Below, piece by piece: positions 7,258 through 16,121 of a stretch of DNA of 64,000 bases (positions within the stretch are counted from its first letter, which is position 1; every line of letters begins with the position of its first letter). Position numbers and translations under genes: made by a program. The stretch is from an uncultured Verrucomicrobia subdivision 3 bacterium (GTDB taxonomy: Bacteria > Verrucomicrobiota > Verrucomicrobiia > Limisphaerales > UBA11358): contig CAINLR010000109.1 of NCBI GenBank assembly GCA_903850425.1, positions 49,478-113,477 on the forward strand, read 5' to 3'. The notes beneath the pieces are model-generated. The model was not told where the DNA came from, did no database searches, and saw nothing but the letters and a program-made list of their open reading frames with translations.

Positions 7258-9321
7258 TCATTGGTAGATCAGTGCGGGTGATGCAAGGTAGAGTGTGCCT
7301 TCGCTTTTCTGTCGGGCGACGTTATCAATCAGAAAAAGCGTGTCCCAGCGAATCGGGAAGTGCATCACGTCATCGTTGGCTCCGCCCCAGTGGCCGGCGG
7401 GCGCGTTGAAATCAAACTCGACGTAGCGCCAGCCGGCCCAGGCAATCGCGGCAGCCGTGGGCTGGAACGTCTGCCCGGTCGCATCCACGATGCGCAAGCG
7501 CGGGCTGGCATTCCGGCCATCGCCGTAAACCCAAATTCCAAACCCAACTGGTTTGCCGGCGATCTCGCGAGCTTTGCCCTCCGGCGGAACGATGCGGAAA
7601 AACTTCCAGCCTTCATCGCATTGGTAGTTCACTTTCACTGCCTGCGAACTGAGTCCGGAAAACGGTTCCGGCGCGGGCGAAACGGCGATGGATTGTTGCG
7701 AAACAACTTTGGCGTCGCCGTCCGAAACGATCCGGCTGGCGGACAACATCGCGTCAGGCAGAAGACGGAATCGGCGCGGCGTCAGTTCCAGCATCACGGC
7801 ACCTTCACTTTCGAGGCGCAGGCCGGCCACGATTTCGGAGGTGGTCGAGGGGGCGGACACGACATGCAGGAGTTGCGAGGTTTCGCCAGGTTTCAGTTTG
7901 ATACTGAGTTTTGCTGAGTTGTTGAGACTGGCCGTTTGCGTCAGATGGAGTGTGCCGTTGAAAGACGCATCGCTTTGGTTTTCGATTTGGACCGCGAGAG
8001 TTTTATCGCTCGCGAGACCGAGCCTTGCGTGTAAGGGCCACGCCGCCGGTGCGGACCGAAGCAACGGATTGGATTTCCGCACGATGAGATACTGGGGTGC
8101 GAGAGTAGGTGTGAACGCGAGCCCATTTTCGTTTGCGAGGATGGTTTTGCCACGCTCGCCCGTGTGGTTGATGATTTCAAACTCGCCCGGGCTCGAACGG
8201 ATTCGCACCGGCTGCGGTGTGGGCGAAGTCGTCCAGACCGCCAGCCGCAACCGGTCACCCTTGTGGAACAACAGCGCGTAATCGTCCGGGTTGCCGAGCG
8301 CGAGGCGTTTGGTGAATTGAAAACCTTGCAGAACGGAGGTCAATGTTTTCGCCGCGAGGTAGGCGGGTTTCGGTTGGTAAACGGGCGAGCCGCCGGCGTG
8401 ATATGCGTTGGCCACCGTGCCGAAATGATGCTCCGGCTCCTGCGGATCGGTGCCGTCCTCGTGCCAGTCATACCAGATTGAGAGCGGAATTTGGTTGGCG
8501 AGATTCACGAGCCACTGGCGCGCGAGCATCTGGCCTTGGGCGGCAGCATCAAAATTTTGCCACGCGCTGGAGTAACCCCATTCGCCGGAAATGATCGGTA
8601 TGGACTTGCCCTTCGGTGCATAGCGCGCGATCAACCCACGCAGCTTTTGGTAGTCGGCCTCGGCACTTTCCGGAGCCGACTGCCGATAGGGATGGACGGA
8701 CACGGCGTCCCACCAATCCAGCAGGCCGGCCTTGAAGCAGCTTTCGAGGAATTGCAGGTCCACGCCCGAGGTAGCCGGGCCGATGACGGCTTCGCCTGGC
8801 GCAGCAGCATGAATTGCCTTCGCGGCGGCAAGCGCGAGTGCGGCGTAATCAGCCACGTTCGGCTTCGGCTTCCAGAAGCCGATGTTTGGTTCGTTCCAAA
8901 TTTCCCAGAGGATGCCATGGCCATTGAAATGCACCGCCGCCGCCGCCGCCCAGCGCGAGAATGCGCGCCGACCCGCTTCCGTGGCAACAGCGCTATCCGC
9001 TTCGTAAAGGGAGTTGCCGTAGTCGAGGATGAACAGCGCGCGCAATTTTTTAGTTTCGAGCGAGGCGAGCAACCGGTCGTAGGCTGAGAAATCATATTCC
9101 CCTGGCCGTTTCTCCGTTCCACCCCAGGAGAAATCCATGCGCACCCAATGGAAACCGGCGGCTGCGAGCATTTCCAATTCGCCCGGTCGCGCGTCGGTGA
9201 AGTGGATGTTGACGCCCAGCCCGTCCGGCACGACCGCAGCAGGCAACGAGGTTTGTGGTGGTGCGGCGAAGGCGGGCCAGGCCAGGGTGATCGCGCACAA
9301 ACAGGCGCAGATTTGCTTCAT
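7258..9321 (-). CDS. Secreted GH-A clan glycoside hydrolase (GH39/GH5-like)
   Basis: 687 residues from the ATG at 9321 (MKQICACLCA), which gives a clean signal peptide ending near WPAFA. The catalytic part (about residues 35-390) is a (beta/alpha)8-type glycosidase. The likely acid/base Glu lies in LWEIWNEPNIGFW, and the likely nucleophile Glu in IISGEWGYSS. Conserved VHPYR and W-Y-D-W-H segments lie between and after them. The C-terminal half has beta-sandwich-like stretches, ending in a galactose-binding-like domain (V-Y-G-D-G and Y-V-E-F-D-F segments). The substrate cannot be assigned; beta-xyloside or beta-mannoside cleavage is plausible. The gene stands alone and diverges from the aldehyde dehydrogenase gene. 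Confidence 0.82.
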   Translation of the reverse strand: MKQICACLCAITLAWPAFAAPPQTSLPAAVVPDGLGVNIHFTDARPGELEMLAAAGFHWVRMDFSWGGTEKRPGEYDFSAYDRLLASLETKKLRALFILDYGNSLYEADSAVATEAGRRAFSRWAAAAAVHFNGHGILWEIWNEPNIGFWKPKPNVADYAALALAAAKAIHAAAPGEAVIGPATSGVDLQFLESCFKAGLLDWWDAVSVHPYRQSAPESAEADYQKLRGLIARYAPKGKSIPIISGEWGYSSAWQNFDAAAQGQMLARQWLVNLANQIPLSIWYDWHEDGTDPQEPEHHFGTVANAYHAGGSPVYQPKPAYLAAKTLTSVLQGFQFTKRLALGNPDDYALLFHKGDRLRLAVWTTSPTPQPVRIRSSPGEFEIINHTGERGKTILANENGLAFTPTLAPQYLIVRKSNPLLRSAPAAWPLHARLGLASDKTLAVQIENQSDASFNGTLHLTQTASLNNSAKLSIKLKPGETSQLLHVVSAPSTTSEIVAGLRLESEGAVMLELTPRRFRLLPDAMLSASRIVSDGDAKVVSQQSIAVSPAPEPFSGLSSQAVKVNYQCDEGWKFFRIVPPEGKAREIAGKPVGFGIWVYGDGRNASPRLRIVDATGQTFQPTAAAIAWAGWRYVEFDFNAPAGHWGGANDDVMHFPIRWDTLFLIDNVARQKSEGTLYLASPALIYQ

Positions 9322-9557
9322 GCTCCCGGTATAGCCGACTTTGCCGGCGAAGGAAGTCATTTTTGATGGGTGCCAACCGCTGGCGAGCAGCTTGAATTCT
9401 CCCCCCGACATGGCGGCGTTCTGGACCGAGCGCCAATCTCCGATATCGCGCGTTGGTTGGAAAAGCAGATGGGCAGGGTCGGCGGCCTGCGCTCCGGGAC
9501 GTGCGCGGCAAATAGGACAATTGCTTTTTGGAGATGACTGGCGCATTTTCATGGCGC

Positions 9558-10424
9558 ATGAGCACACGCCTCGACATCAAGAAAACCTACAAGCTCTATA
9601 TCGGCGGGAAGTTTCCGCGCAGCGAGAGCGGTCGCTACCTGCCGGCACACTCTTCCAAAGGCGAGCACCTCGATAATTTCGCCCACGCCTCGCGCAAGGA
9701 TTTCCGCGACGCCGTCGTTGCCGCGCGCGCCGCGACCGGCGGCTGGGGCAAGGCCACGGCTTACAATCGGGGACAGATTCTTTATCGCGCCGCCGAGATG
9801 CTGCAAAACCGCGCGGGCGAATTGGTCAATGAGATCGCTCGTTCGACCGCTGTTAACGCGGCGAAGGCGAAACGCGAAGTGACGCTGGCGATTGACCGGC
9901 TGGTGTATTTCGCCGGCTGGACGGACAAATACCCACAGGTGTTCGGCAGCGTGAATCCCGTGGCGTCGTCGCACTTCAATTTCACCACGCCCGAACCGAC
10001 CGGCGTGGTGGTCGTGCTCGCGCCGGATGAACCGTCGTTGCTCGCGCTCGTGTCGCTCGTCGCGCCGGCGATCTTGAGCGGCAACACGGCGATCGTGGTC
10101 GCGTCCGAAAAATTTCCGCTGCCCGCCGCGACCTTCGCCGAAATTCTGGCGACGAGCGATCTGCCCGGCGGCGTGGTGAACATCCTCACCGGCAAACGCG
10201 CCGAACTCGTGCCGCACATCGCCTCGCACATGGACGTGAATGCCATTGTGGACGGGGCAGGGGATGCCGAGTTGAGCGCCAAGCTGCAAGCCGGCGTGGC
10301 CATCAACCTCAAGCGCTACGCGAATCACGCCGCCACCGACTGGTTCTCCGCCAAAGTTGAAGACCCGTATTGGATTCTCGACACCGTCGAATTCAAAACC
10401 GCGTGGCATCCCATCGGCATTTAA
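9558..10424 (+). CDS. Half-length aldehyde dehydrogenase, NAD-binding half only
   Basis: 288 residues from the ATG at 9558; full aldehyde dehydrogenases have about 490. The N-terminal half matches the family: Y-I-G-G-K-F near residue 15, W-G-K-A-T-A-Y-N-R, P-T-G-V-V-V-V-L-A-P-D near residue 150, and a G-N-T-A-I-V-V-A-S-E segment for the cofactor. The protein stops after N-L-K-R-Y. The canonical E-L-G-G-K glutamate and the catalytic cysteine domain are both missing. No continuation is found in any frame before the next gene, 18 bases on, so this is not a simple frameshift. It may be a partner subunit, a regulatory remnant or a non-catalytic protein. It is likely cotranscribed with the DeoC homologue. 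Confidence 0.78.
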   Translation: MSTRLDIKKTYKLYIGGKFPRSESGRYLPAHSSKGEHLDNFAHASRKDFRDAVVAARAATGGWGKATAYNRGQILYRAAEMLQNRAGELVNEIARSTAVNAAKAKREVTLAIDRLVYFAGWTDKYPQVFGSVNPVASSHFNFTTPEPTGVVVVLAPDEPSLLALVSLVAPAILSGNTAIVVASEKFPLPAATFAEILATSDLPGGVVNILTGKRAELVPHIASHMDVNAIVDGAGDAELSAKLQAGVAINLKRYANHAATDWFSAKVEDPYWILDTVEFKTAWHPIGI

Positions 10425-10442
10425 TTTTCCACTCATTGATTC

Positions 10443-11105
10443 ATGTTGCTCCCGACTGTTCCCGCTGACCTGGCTCGTTTCATTGATCACACTTTGCTCG
10501 TGGCGGATGCCACCGCTGCCGACATTGAGAAGCTCTGCGCCGAGGCGCGCGAACACCGATTTTTCGGCGTCTGCGTCAATGGCTGCTGGGTCGCGACGGC
10601 ATATCATCTGTTGGAGGACACCGAGGTGAAGGTCGTGGGCGTGGCCGGTTTTCCGCTCGGGGCGATGACTTCCGATGCCAAACGCTTCGAGGTCGAGGCG
10701 GCGGTGGATGACGGCGCGCATGAAGTCGAAGTCGTGCTGAATCACGCGCGGCTTAAGATGGGCGATGACAGATTTGTTCTGCGCGAAATCATTGACGTGG
10801 TCGAATCCGCCGATGAACACACGGTCAAAATCATTTTGGAACCGAGCCTGCTGACGGATGCGGAAAAAATCCGCGCGGCGCACCTCATCGTCGAGAGCGG
10901 CGCGCAGTTTTTGCAAATCGCCACGGGTTTTGATGCCAGCAGCGCCACAATCGCCGATGTGAAGTTGCTGCGCCAAACCGTCGGCCCGGTCTTTGGAATC
11001 AAAGCGGCTGGCGGCATCAACGACTGGTCGGCGGCGCGGGCGATGCTTGAGGCGGGCGCGACTCGGCTGGGCATTGCGAACGGCATCGCAATTGTGCAAA
11101 GTTAA
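10443..11105 (+). CDS. DeoC/DERA-family protein lacking the Schiff-base lysine
   Basis: 220 residues, normal length for deoxyribose-phosphate aldolase. Family marks are F-I-D-H-T-L-L (13-19), G-V-C-V-N (42-46), V-V-G-V-A-G-F-P-L-G (64-73) and I-K-A-A-G-G-I (186-192). Two catalytic positions differ. The Schiff-base lysine of the usual V-K-T-S-T-G-F motif is Gln158 (codon CAA at 10914, reading L-Q-I-A-T-G-F). The usual aspartate of the D-x-V-x-N strand is Glu96. The second lysine is kept (Lys187). Without the imine-forming lysine, normal aldolase chemistry is not expected. It sits 18 bases after a half aldehyde dehydrogenase that also lacks catalytic residues. The fold call is firm; classical deoC activity is doubtful. 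Confidence 0.82.
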   Translation: MLLPTVPADLARFIDHTLLVADATAADIEKLCAEAREHRFFGVCVNGCWVATAYHLLEDTEVKVVGVAGFPLGAMTSDAKRFEVEAAVDDGAHEVEVVLNHARLKMGDDRFVLREIIDVVESADEHTVKIILEPSLLTDAEKIRAAHLIVESGAQFLQIATGFDASSATIADVKLLRQTVGPVFGIKAAGGINDWSAARAMLEAGATRLGIANGIAIVQS

Positions 11106-11122
11106 AAACGCAACGAAGCAAT

Positions 11123-11323
11123 ATGCAACGAGGCATTGGCGTCATTTGTCTGATTGTCGGCGTGCTGCTGATCGTCAAGGGCCACGACGTGGCGACTTCC
11201 GTCGCGTCGCAGTTCAAACAGATTTTCGTCGGCGCACCCGTGGACAAAGCCATGCAACTTTATTTGGGTGGCACTTGCCTGGGATTGTTTGGACTGTTCC
11301 TGATTTTCTGGAAAGGGAAGTAA
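11123..11323 (+). CDS. DUF3185 family small membrane protein
   Basis: 66 residues with two hydrophobic segments (about 3-20 and 45-63) separated by a polar loop containing the G-A-P-V-D-K-A segment. The loop with G-x-P-x-D-K followed by a second glycine-rich helix matches the DUF3185 pattern as I recall it. The function is unknown. It follows the DeoC-like gene by 17 bases and may be cotranscribed. Confidence 0.7.
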   Translation: MQRGIGVICLIVGVLLIVKGHDVATSVASQFKQIFVGAPVDKAMQLYLGGTCLGLFGLFLIFWKGK

Positions 11324-11508
11324 ACTCAGTCCACCGCTGTTGGCACGCCTTCGAAGCCGTTCGCTGGAAACCAAATCACCAGGCACACAGCGAGCGGCCT
11401 CGCGGTCCTGATCGGCTTATCAGCGGTCCGTGCTGCTGAACCACGACCGGAGATTTGTTTCCAAATTTATTTCGGTTTCCGGCCACCTTCGGCAGCCTAT
11501 GGATGAAC

Positions 11509-13203
11509 ATGAATGAGCGGCAATCCGATTTCGAGTGGTTACAGCAATTTGCCCGGGCCGGAAACCAAAATGCCTTCCGCGACCTGGTTCGGCGGCACAT
11601 TGATCTGGTCTTTGCCACCGCGCTGCACAAAGTCGGCGACGCCGGCGGGGCTGAGGAAATATCCCAAAATGTCTTCAGCGTGCTGGCCCGCAAAGCCTGG
11701 CAGTTTGCGCCGGATGATTCCCTTCCCGCGTGGCTCCACAAAACCTCCTTGCTGGAATCGAAGCAATGGCTGCGCGGGACCCTGCGCCGCCGCCGGCGCG
11801 AGCAAGCCGCCGCTGAACTGGGCACGACCATGAAAACTCCCGAGGAACAAACCGCCTTTAACGCCTTGGTGCCGCTGCTGGACGAAGCCTTGCTGTCGCT
11901 GCGCGAGAAGGATCGCGCGGCCCTGCTGCTGCGATTTTATGAAAAGCAACCGTTGGGCGAGGTCGGGGCGTCGTTGGGCGTGAGCGAAGACACGGCGCAA
12001 AAACGCGTCCAGACGGCGTTGGAAAAGCTCTCGCAATTTTTCCAGCGGCGCGGTTACAAAACGGCCACGGTGGCAGCGGCAACGGCGGCCATGCAGCACA
12101 CGGCGGCGACGGCGTCCGCTGCCACGCTTTCGCTGGTGGCGAATGCGGCCATCAAGTCCGCGCCACCGGCACTGGCGGGTTTGAGTGCATTACTGGCGCG
12201 GTTCGTGACGCTGACGAAAGCTCAGACGGCCGTAGTGTGTTTGGTCACAGTCCTGGCACCGGTGTTGTGGGAATGGAACGATCAGCGCCATGCGAATGCG
12301 GCGCTGGCGCAGGTGAAAACGCGTTTGAGGGAAACTCAAAATGAAATTGAGATGGTGCAAACGGAGCGGCAGCGCTTGGAAATATTGTCGCAGCGCTTGG
12401 ACGATTCTTTGACTCACGCCCGCATGACGGTGGATCAGCGCGCCGAGATGGAGCGCCAGTTTGCGGCCTGGAAACAGCGGACGCGCGCCCGGTTACTGGC
12501 ATCGGATTATCAGTGGCCGGATGACTTGCCGTTCGTGCGGATTCCCAAGGCGATTGTGCCGCAGTTGAGGGTTCGCCATCCGATTCGCGAGCCGGGGCTG
12601 ATCAAACAGGAAGCATGTGAGTTGCTGGGTTTGAGTCCCGCAGGACGCGAGCAGATGGAGGCGGCATTGCAAAAACATTTCGCGGCGATGGACAACTTGA
12701 TGGAGCAGCATCTTTACGAAACCAACCGTCTCGATCACACCCCACCGTCCGCTGGCGCGTTGGCGAGCCAGGTCTGGGGGTTGTCGCCGCTTGGAGACGA
12801 AGTGAAGCTGCATTCGGATGAATTATTGGCGTCCCTAAAAACTGCTCTCGGCAGTGAACGCTGGCCGTTTTTCGAGGAGGCATTAAGGTCACCAGGAACT
12901 GAGTCATTGCGGCAGACGCTTGATTTGGACGCGGGCGAACGCGGCCAACAGTTGACCGTGTGGATTGAAGAACGCAACGCTCAACTGTTGGTGGGTTATG
13001 GCTGGTGTTCTGACCAAGGTTCGGCCTTCAGTTCAGGTGGCCTGGCCTTGAGCCGGTTCAGTGAGGACGCGCAATTTCCGGAAGGCATGACCCGCGAGCA
13101 CTATCTTGGCTTCGAGCAACTGCCCGCCGCACTCACGGAGCCGGCAATGGCGTGGTTGCGACAACAAGCCGCAACCCGGCTCCCAATGAAAGGCGGACGA
13201 TGA
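11509..13203 (+). CDS. Membrane-tethered ECF sigma factor with extracytoplasmic C-terminal extension
   Basis: 564 residues from the ATG at 11509; an ATG two codons earlier (11503) is also possible. Residues about 1-185 are an ECF sigma factor: region 2 (F-R-D-L-V-R-R-H-I-D-L-V-F, then A-E-E-I-S-Q-N-V-F) and region 4 (L-R-E-K-D-R-A-A-L-L-L-R-F-Y, then L-G-V-S-E-D-T-A-Q-K-R-V). An Ala-rich linker leads to one membrane segment (about 235-252, T-A-V-V-C-L-V-T-V-L-A-P-V-L-W), a coiled coil (about 258-310) and a roughly 250-residue domain I do not recognise. The extension is far longer than a standard ECF factor (about 190). The next gene overlaps the stop by ATGA and has the same membrane plus coiled-coil plan. 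Membrane-regulated sigma activity is inferred. Confidence 0.82.
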   Translation: MNERQSDFEWLQQFARAGNQNAFRDLVRRHIDLVFATALHKVGDAGGAEEISQNVFSVLARKAWQFAPDDSLPAWLHKTSLLESKQWLRGTLRRRRREQAAAELGTTMKTPEEQTAFNALVPLLDEALLSLREKDRAALLLRFYEKQPLGEVGASLGVSEDTAQKRVQTALEKLSQFFQRRGYKTATVAAATAAMQHTAATASAATLSLVANAAIKSAPPALAGLSALLARFVTLTKAQTAVVCLVTVLAPVLWEWNDQRHANAALAQVKTRLRETQNEIEMVQTERQRLEILSQRLDDSLTHARMTVDQRAEMERQFAAWKQRTRARLLASDYQWPDDLPFVRIPKAIVPQLRVRHPIREPGLIKQEACELLGLSPAGREQMEAALQKHFAAMDNLMEQHLYETNRLDHTPPSAGALASQVWGLSPLGDEVKLHSDELLASLKTALGSERWPFFEEALRSPGTESLRQTLDLDAGERGQQLTVWIEERNAQLLVGYGWCSDQGSAFSSGGLALSRFSEDAQFPEGMTREHYLGFEQLPAALTEPAMAWLRQQAATRLPMKGGR

Positions 13204-14171
13204 AACGCGCGCTGCTGGCAATTTTTATTTTGGCGGCGGGGGTGTTTTGCTTTTGTATGCTCCGCAAATCCAATGCGGACATACGTCAGCGGGCCGTTGC
13301 GCAACAGGTCGCGTGGCAGGCGCAGACGAACGAACTCACGCGGCTGAATTTTGAGCAGGTGCAACTGCATGAGCGGACGGCGGAATTCAAAAAACAGCTT
13401 GCGGCGTTGCCCATCCTGTCGTCGCGAGATCAACTGATGGAAAAAGTTCTTTCGCGCGATGGCCTCAAAAATCTTTCGGCCGCTGACTGCGAAAAGTTGC
13501 TGGCCGAGCTGGATTGTAATTGGAACGCCACCGGCGACTATCTCATCGTCAGCAAAAGATCGCTGGACGGCATTGAATACGACGCCATGAAAGGAATCCA
13601 GCTCACCGCCGCCGCGCGGGAAACGTTGGCGATCACGCCGGCTGAGCAAGCGGCGATTGAGGACATGACCAGACAATTGGGGGAAGCCCAGTCTGAATGG
13701 GCCAAAGCTCATGTGCAGCGCACCGAACCCAGCGGCAACATGCTCGCGAAATACTCGCTGCCCGTGGACGCCGAATTTTCCAACGCCCAACTGGCGGCCT
13801 ACACGAACGGCATCGCCAGCGCGTTGGGCGAGAAGCGTGCTGCGTGGTTGCAAAATCATTCGCTGGATTGGATGCAGGCGATGGGCTTGTTCAGCACGCC
13901 GAACCTTTCAGGTATTCCCGCCGAAATGCTGGCCCAAATGCCAGCTTCCATGCTCGAACCCAAGCCAACGACGATGAAGCTTTCACGAAATCAATCCGGC
14001 GATGCGACGCAAATCAATTTAGAACTAGAACAAGCGGGCAACAGCATGACGACCACCATTAGTCCTTGGCAGCCGTTCCCCGAAGCGTTCCGCGCCATTT
14101 TTCCCGGCGGCTGGAGGGACGTGGCCGAACGCGAAGGATTTAAGCTGCCGCAGGCGTTTGAGAAAAATTAG
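13200..14171 (+). CDS. Membrane-anchored coiled-coil protein coupled to the ECF sigma gene
   Basis: 323 residues from the ATG at 13200, which overlaps the sigma gene stop. An N-terminal membrane segment ([13 protein letters not shown]) is followed by a coiled coil (about residues 25-75) and a soluble, probably exported domain. The plan mirrors the sigma factor extension. Local similarity is suggestive: a L-S/T-P-A-x-Q/E motif followed by a helix, a G-E-K-R-A-A-W segment against G-S-E-R-W-P-F in the sigma protein, and a Trp-rich end. I infer that it binds or mirrors the sigma extension, possibly as a co-sensor. The function is unknown. The 3' end overlaps the pyrB 3' end by four bases, tail to tail. 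Confidence 0.72.
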   Translation: MKRALLAIFILAAGVFCFCMLRKSNADIRQRAVAQQVAWQAQTNELTRLNFEQVQLHERTAEFKKQLAALPILSSRDQLMEKVLSRDGLKNLSAADCEKLLAELDCNWNATGDYLIVSKRSLDGIEYDAMKGIQLTAAARETLAITPAEQAAIEDMTRQLGEAQSEWAKAHVQRTEPSGNMLAKYSLPVDAEFSNAQLAAYTNGIASALGEKRAAWLQNHSLDWMQAMGLFSTPNLSGIPAEMLAQMPASMLEPKPTTMKLSRNQSGDATQINLELEQAGNSMTTTISPWQPFPEAFRAIFPGGWRDVAEREGFKLPQAFEKN

Positions 14172-15109
14172 ACGGCAATGTCCGGCGAATTTTTCCCGCC
14201 GTTCACCAAAAACAACACGGCCATACGGACGGCGAGTCCGTTCGTGACCTGTTGCAAGATCACCGAGCGTTCGCAGTCCGCAATCTCGCTGTCAATCTCC
14301 ACACCGCGATTGATCGGGCCGGGGTGCATGATGAGCGCGTCGGGTTTGGTTTTGGCAAGCCGCGCTTTGTTGAGGCCGAAAAGACTGGTGTATTCGCCGA
14401 TGCTCGGAAACATCGTCTTGCGCTGGCGTTCGTGCTGGATGCGCAGCAGATGAATGATATCGGCCTCGCGTAGCGCCTCGTCCACATCATGCGTCACGCG
14501 GCAGCCCATCTGCTCAAACGTCTTCGGCACCAGCGTGGAGGGTCCGCAGAGCGTCACCTTGGCACCGAGCTTCGTGAGCGCCCAGATGTTCGAGCGCGCG
14601 ACACGGCTGTAAAGAATGTCGCCGAGAATGGTGACGTTCAGCCCGGCGATTTTCCCTTTGCGCTCGCGGATCGTAAACGCGTCGAGCAACGCCTGCGAGG
14701 GATGCTCATGCGCGCCATCGCCGGCGTTGATGATGCTGGCGTTCACCACGCGCGAAAGGAAATGCGGCGCACCGGACGCGCTGTGGCGGATGACGATGAA
14801 ATCCGCGTTGAGTGCCTCGAGGTTTTTGGCAGTGTCCTTGAGCGTCTCGCCTTTTTTGAACGAGGACGCCTCGGTGGAAAAATTAATGACGTCCGCACTC
14901 AGGCGCTGCTCCGCCAGCTCGAAGCTGATGCGCGTCCGCGTGGACGGCTCGACGAACAAGTTGATGACGGTCTTGCCGCGCAGCGCCGGAACTTTTTTGA
15001 TGGCGCGCTCGCCGACGGCCTTGAAGCCGCGCGCGGTGTCGAGCACGGTAAGAATTTCCTCCGCCGTGAGCGATTCGATGTCGAGCAGATGTTTGCGGTT
15101 CCAGCTCAT
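14168..15109 (-). CDS. pyrB: Aspartate carbamoyltransferase catalytic subunit
   Basis: 313 residues, the normal length. It joins carbamoyl phosphate and aspartate in the first committed step of pyrimidine synthesis. Carbamoyl-phosphate binding is shown by E-P-S-T-R-T-R (about 53-59) and E-H-P-S-Q-A-L-L-D (about 133-141). Aspartate binding is shown by the [10 protein letters not shown] segment (about 265-274). The start overlaps the pyrR stop by ATGA, so the two are coupled, as in many pyrR-pyrB operons. No pyrI or pyrC follows; downstream is the convergent sigma-partner gene. The call is firm. Confidence 0.97.
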   Translation of the reverse strand: MSWNRKHLLDIESLTAEEILTVLDTARGFKAVGERAIKKVPALRGKTVINLFVEPSTRTRISFELAEQRLSADVINFSTEASSFKKGETLKDTAKNLEALNADFIVIRHSASGAPHFLSRVVNASIINAGDGAHEHPSQALLDAFTIRERKGKIAGLNVTILGDILYSRVARSNIWALTKLGAKVTLCGPSTLVPKTFEQMGCRVTHDVDEALREADIIHLLRIQHERQRKTMFPSIGEYTSLFGLNKARLAKTKPDALIMHPGPINRGVEIDSEIADCERSVILQQVTNGLAVRMAVLFLVNGGKNSPDIAV

Positions 15110-15642
15110 TTTTTTCCAAGGATGACTTCATCCGTTGCGTGGTTGTCTTCGGTTAGTTGAACAAAAACTTTTTCGTTGGCGCGCGTCGGCAAATTCTTGC
15201 CCACGAAATCCGCCTTGATCGGCAGTTCGCGATGACCGCGGTCCACCAGCACGGCGAGCTGGATATATTTGGGCCGGCCAAAATCGTTCAGTGCATCCAT
15301 CGCGGCGCGCGTGGTGCGGCCGGTGAATAACACATCGTCCACGAGCACGACCACTTTGCCGTTCACGTCAAAAGGCACGACCGTCGGATGCACGGTCGGC
15401 GCGGCGCGATGATCCAGGTCGTCACGATGCATCGAAACGTCCAATGAGCCGACATGGACGGGGTGCTTCCAGATCTCCGTCAAAATTTTTCCGAGGCGGA
15501 ACGCCAAATGATCGCCCACGGCCGGAATGCCGACGAGCGCGACCTCGGTGCCGTTCACGTTGCGCTCGGCGATTTCGTGGGCGATGCGCGTGAGCGCGCG
15601 CTGGATGGCGGCCGCGTTGAGGATGACCGAAGTATCAGGCAT
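15106..15642 (-). CDS. pyrR: Pyrimidine operon regulator / uracil phosphoribosyltransferase PyrR
   Basis: 178 residues from the ATG at 15642; a TTG four codons upstream gives no improvement. The PRPP-binding loop [15 protein letters not shown] is clear at about residues 93-107, and the N-terminal L-V-G-I-P-A-V-G-D segment fits the type I phosphoribosyltransferase fold. PyrR binds UMP/UTP and the leader of pyr mRNA to promote attenuation, and has some uracil phosphoribosyltransferase activity. A candidate PyrR-binding hairpin lies about 70 bases upstream of its own start. It is coupled to pyrB by ATGA overlap. Confidence 0.93.
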   Translation of the reverse strand: MPDTSVILNAAAIQRALTRIAHEIAERNVNGTEVALVGIPAVGDHLAFRLGKILTEIWKHPVHVGSLDVSMHRDDLDHRAAPTVHPTVVPFDVNGKVVVLVDDVLFTGRTTRAAMDALNDFGRPKYIQLAVLVDRGHRELPIKADFVGKNLPTRANEKVFVQLTEDNHATDEVILGKK

Positions 15643-15711
15643 AAAAAATCGCAAACCGACTCCGGTGGCCGGAGCTGATTCGCGTGGTGTTTTTGGTTTT
15701 CATTTTTCCTT

Positions 15712-15731
15712 CGCCGCCTCGCGGGGCTGCG
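15712..15731 (-). promoter_or_regulatory. Candidate PyrR-binding hairpin in the pyrR-pyrB leader
   Basis: Read on the minus strand, the segment forms a lower stem CGC/GCG, a purine bulge (A opposite G), an upper stem GCC/GGC and the hexaloop CCGCGA. This matches the CNGNGA loop and the bulged stem of known PyrR-binding RNA. It agrees with the ARUCCNGNGAGGYU consensus at 12 of 14 places. A second hairpin (CTCCGG-CCA-CCGGAG, 15663-15677) and a T6 run lie between it and the pyrR start. These could be parts of an attenuator, but a clean terminator was not found. Confidence 0.5.
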
Positions 15732-15748
15732 TTAAAGGAGCGGTTGGG

Positions 15749-15967
15749 TTAGTTCGCGGCGTTGGCGTGGCGGTTTTTGCGCCAGGTGGAGCGGTATTTG
15801 ATGATCCAGTCCGTCAGCGCCTGCTCGAAGCCAATGTCGCGTCCGGCCTTTTCCGACTCGATCCACTTGTGCTTGAGGATTTCCTCGCGCTCGGCTTGAA
15901 ACTCGCGATAGAGCGAGGAGTTTTTGAGCAGATCAGCCGATGATGAATCTTTTGCAGGATTGGACAT
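15749..15967 (-). CDS. Conserved small cytosolic protein
   Basis: 72 residues, rich in charged residues, with no signal or membrane segment. The core reads L-Y-R-E-F, E-R-E-E-I-L-K-H-K-W-I-E-S-E and G-R-D-I-G-F-E-Q-A-L. I recall similar short proteins as conserved hypotheticals in Verrucomicrobia and Bacteroidetes, with the same K-W-I-E-S-E-x-A-G-x-D-I-G-F pattern also found at the end of longer proteins. The function is unknown. It is transcribed in the same direction as pyrR with a 106-base gap that contains the candidate PyrR hairpin, so pyrR may have its own control. Confidence 0.7.
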   Translation of the reverse strand: MSNPAKDSSSADLLKNSSLYREFQAEREEILKHKWIESEKAGRDIGFEQALTDWIIKYRSTWRKNRHANAAN

Positions 15968-16121
15968 AAAACAAAATTTGTTGTTACGGCCACGTTAAAT
16001 CTTCAGGCCCCAGCCTGCAACCTAAAATCATGTCGCCAATTTATGCCACACGAATCCCGCCAGTCTGCCGTTGCCAACGCGCGCGACTTTGGTAAGGATT
16101 CGCCGGGCCCGGCCGGTTGTT

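Noticed and set aside
9528..10424. A frameshift as the reason for the short aldehyde dehydrogenase
   Set aside because: The DNA after the stop is the start of the DeoC-like gene; no catalytic-domain sequence is found in another frame.
9549..11099. A 516-residue open frame on the minus strand opposite the aldehyde dehydrogenase and DeoC genes
   Set aside because: It is the antisense frame of two recognisable genes, with the typical His/Arg-rich composition and no family motif.
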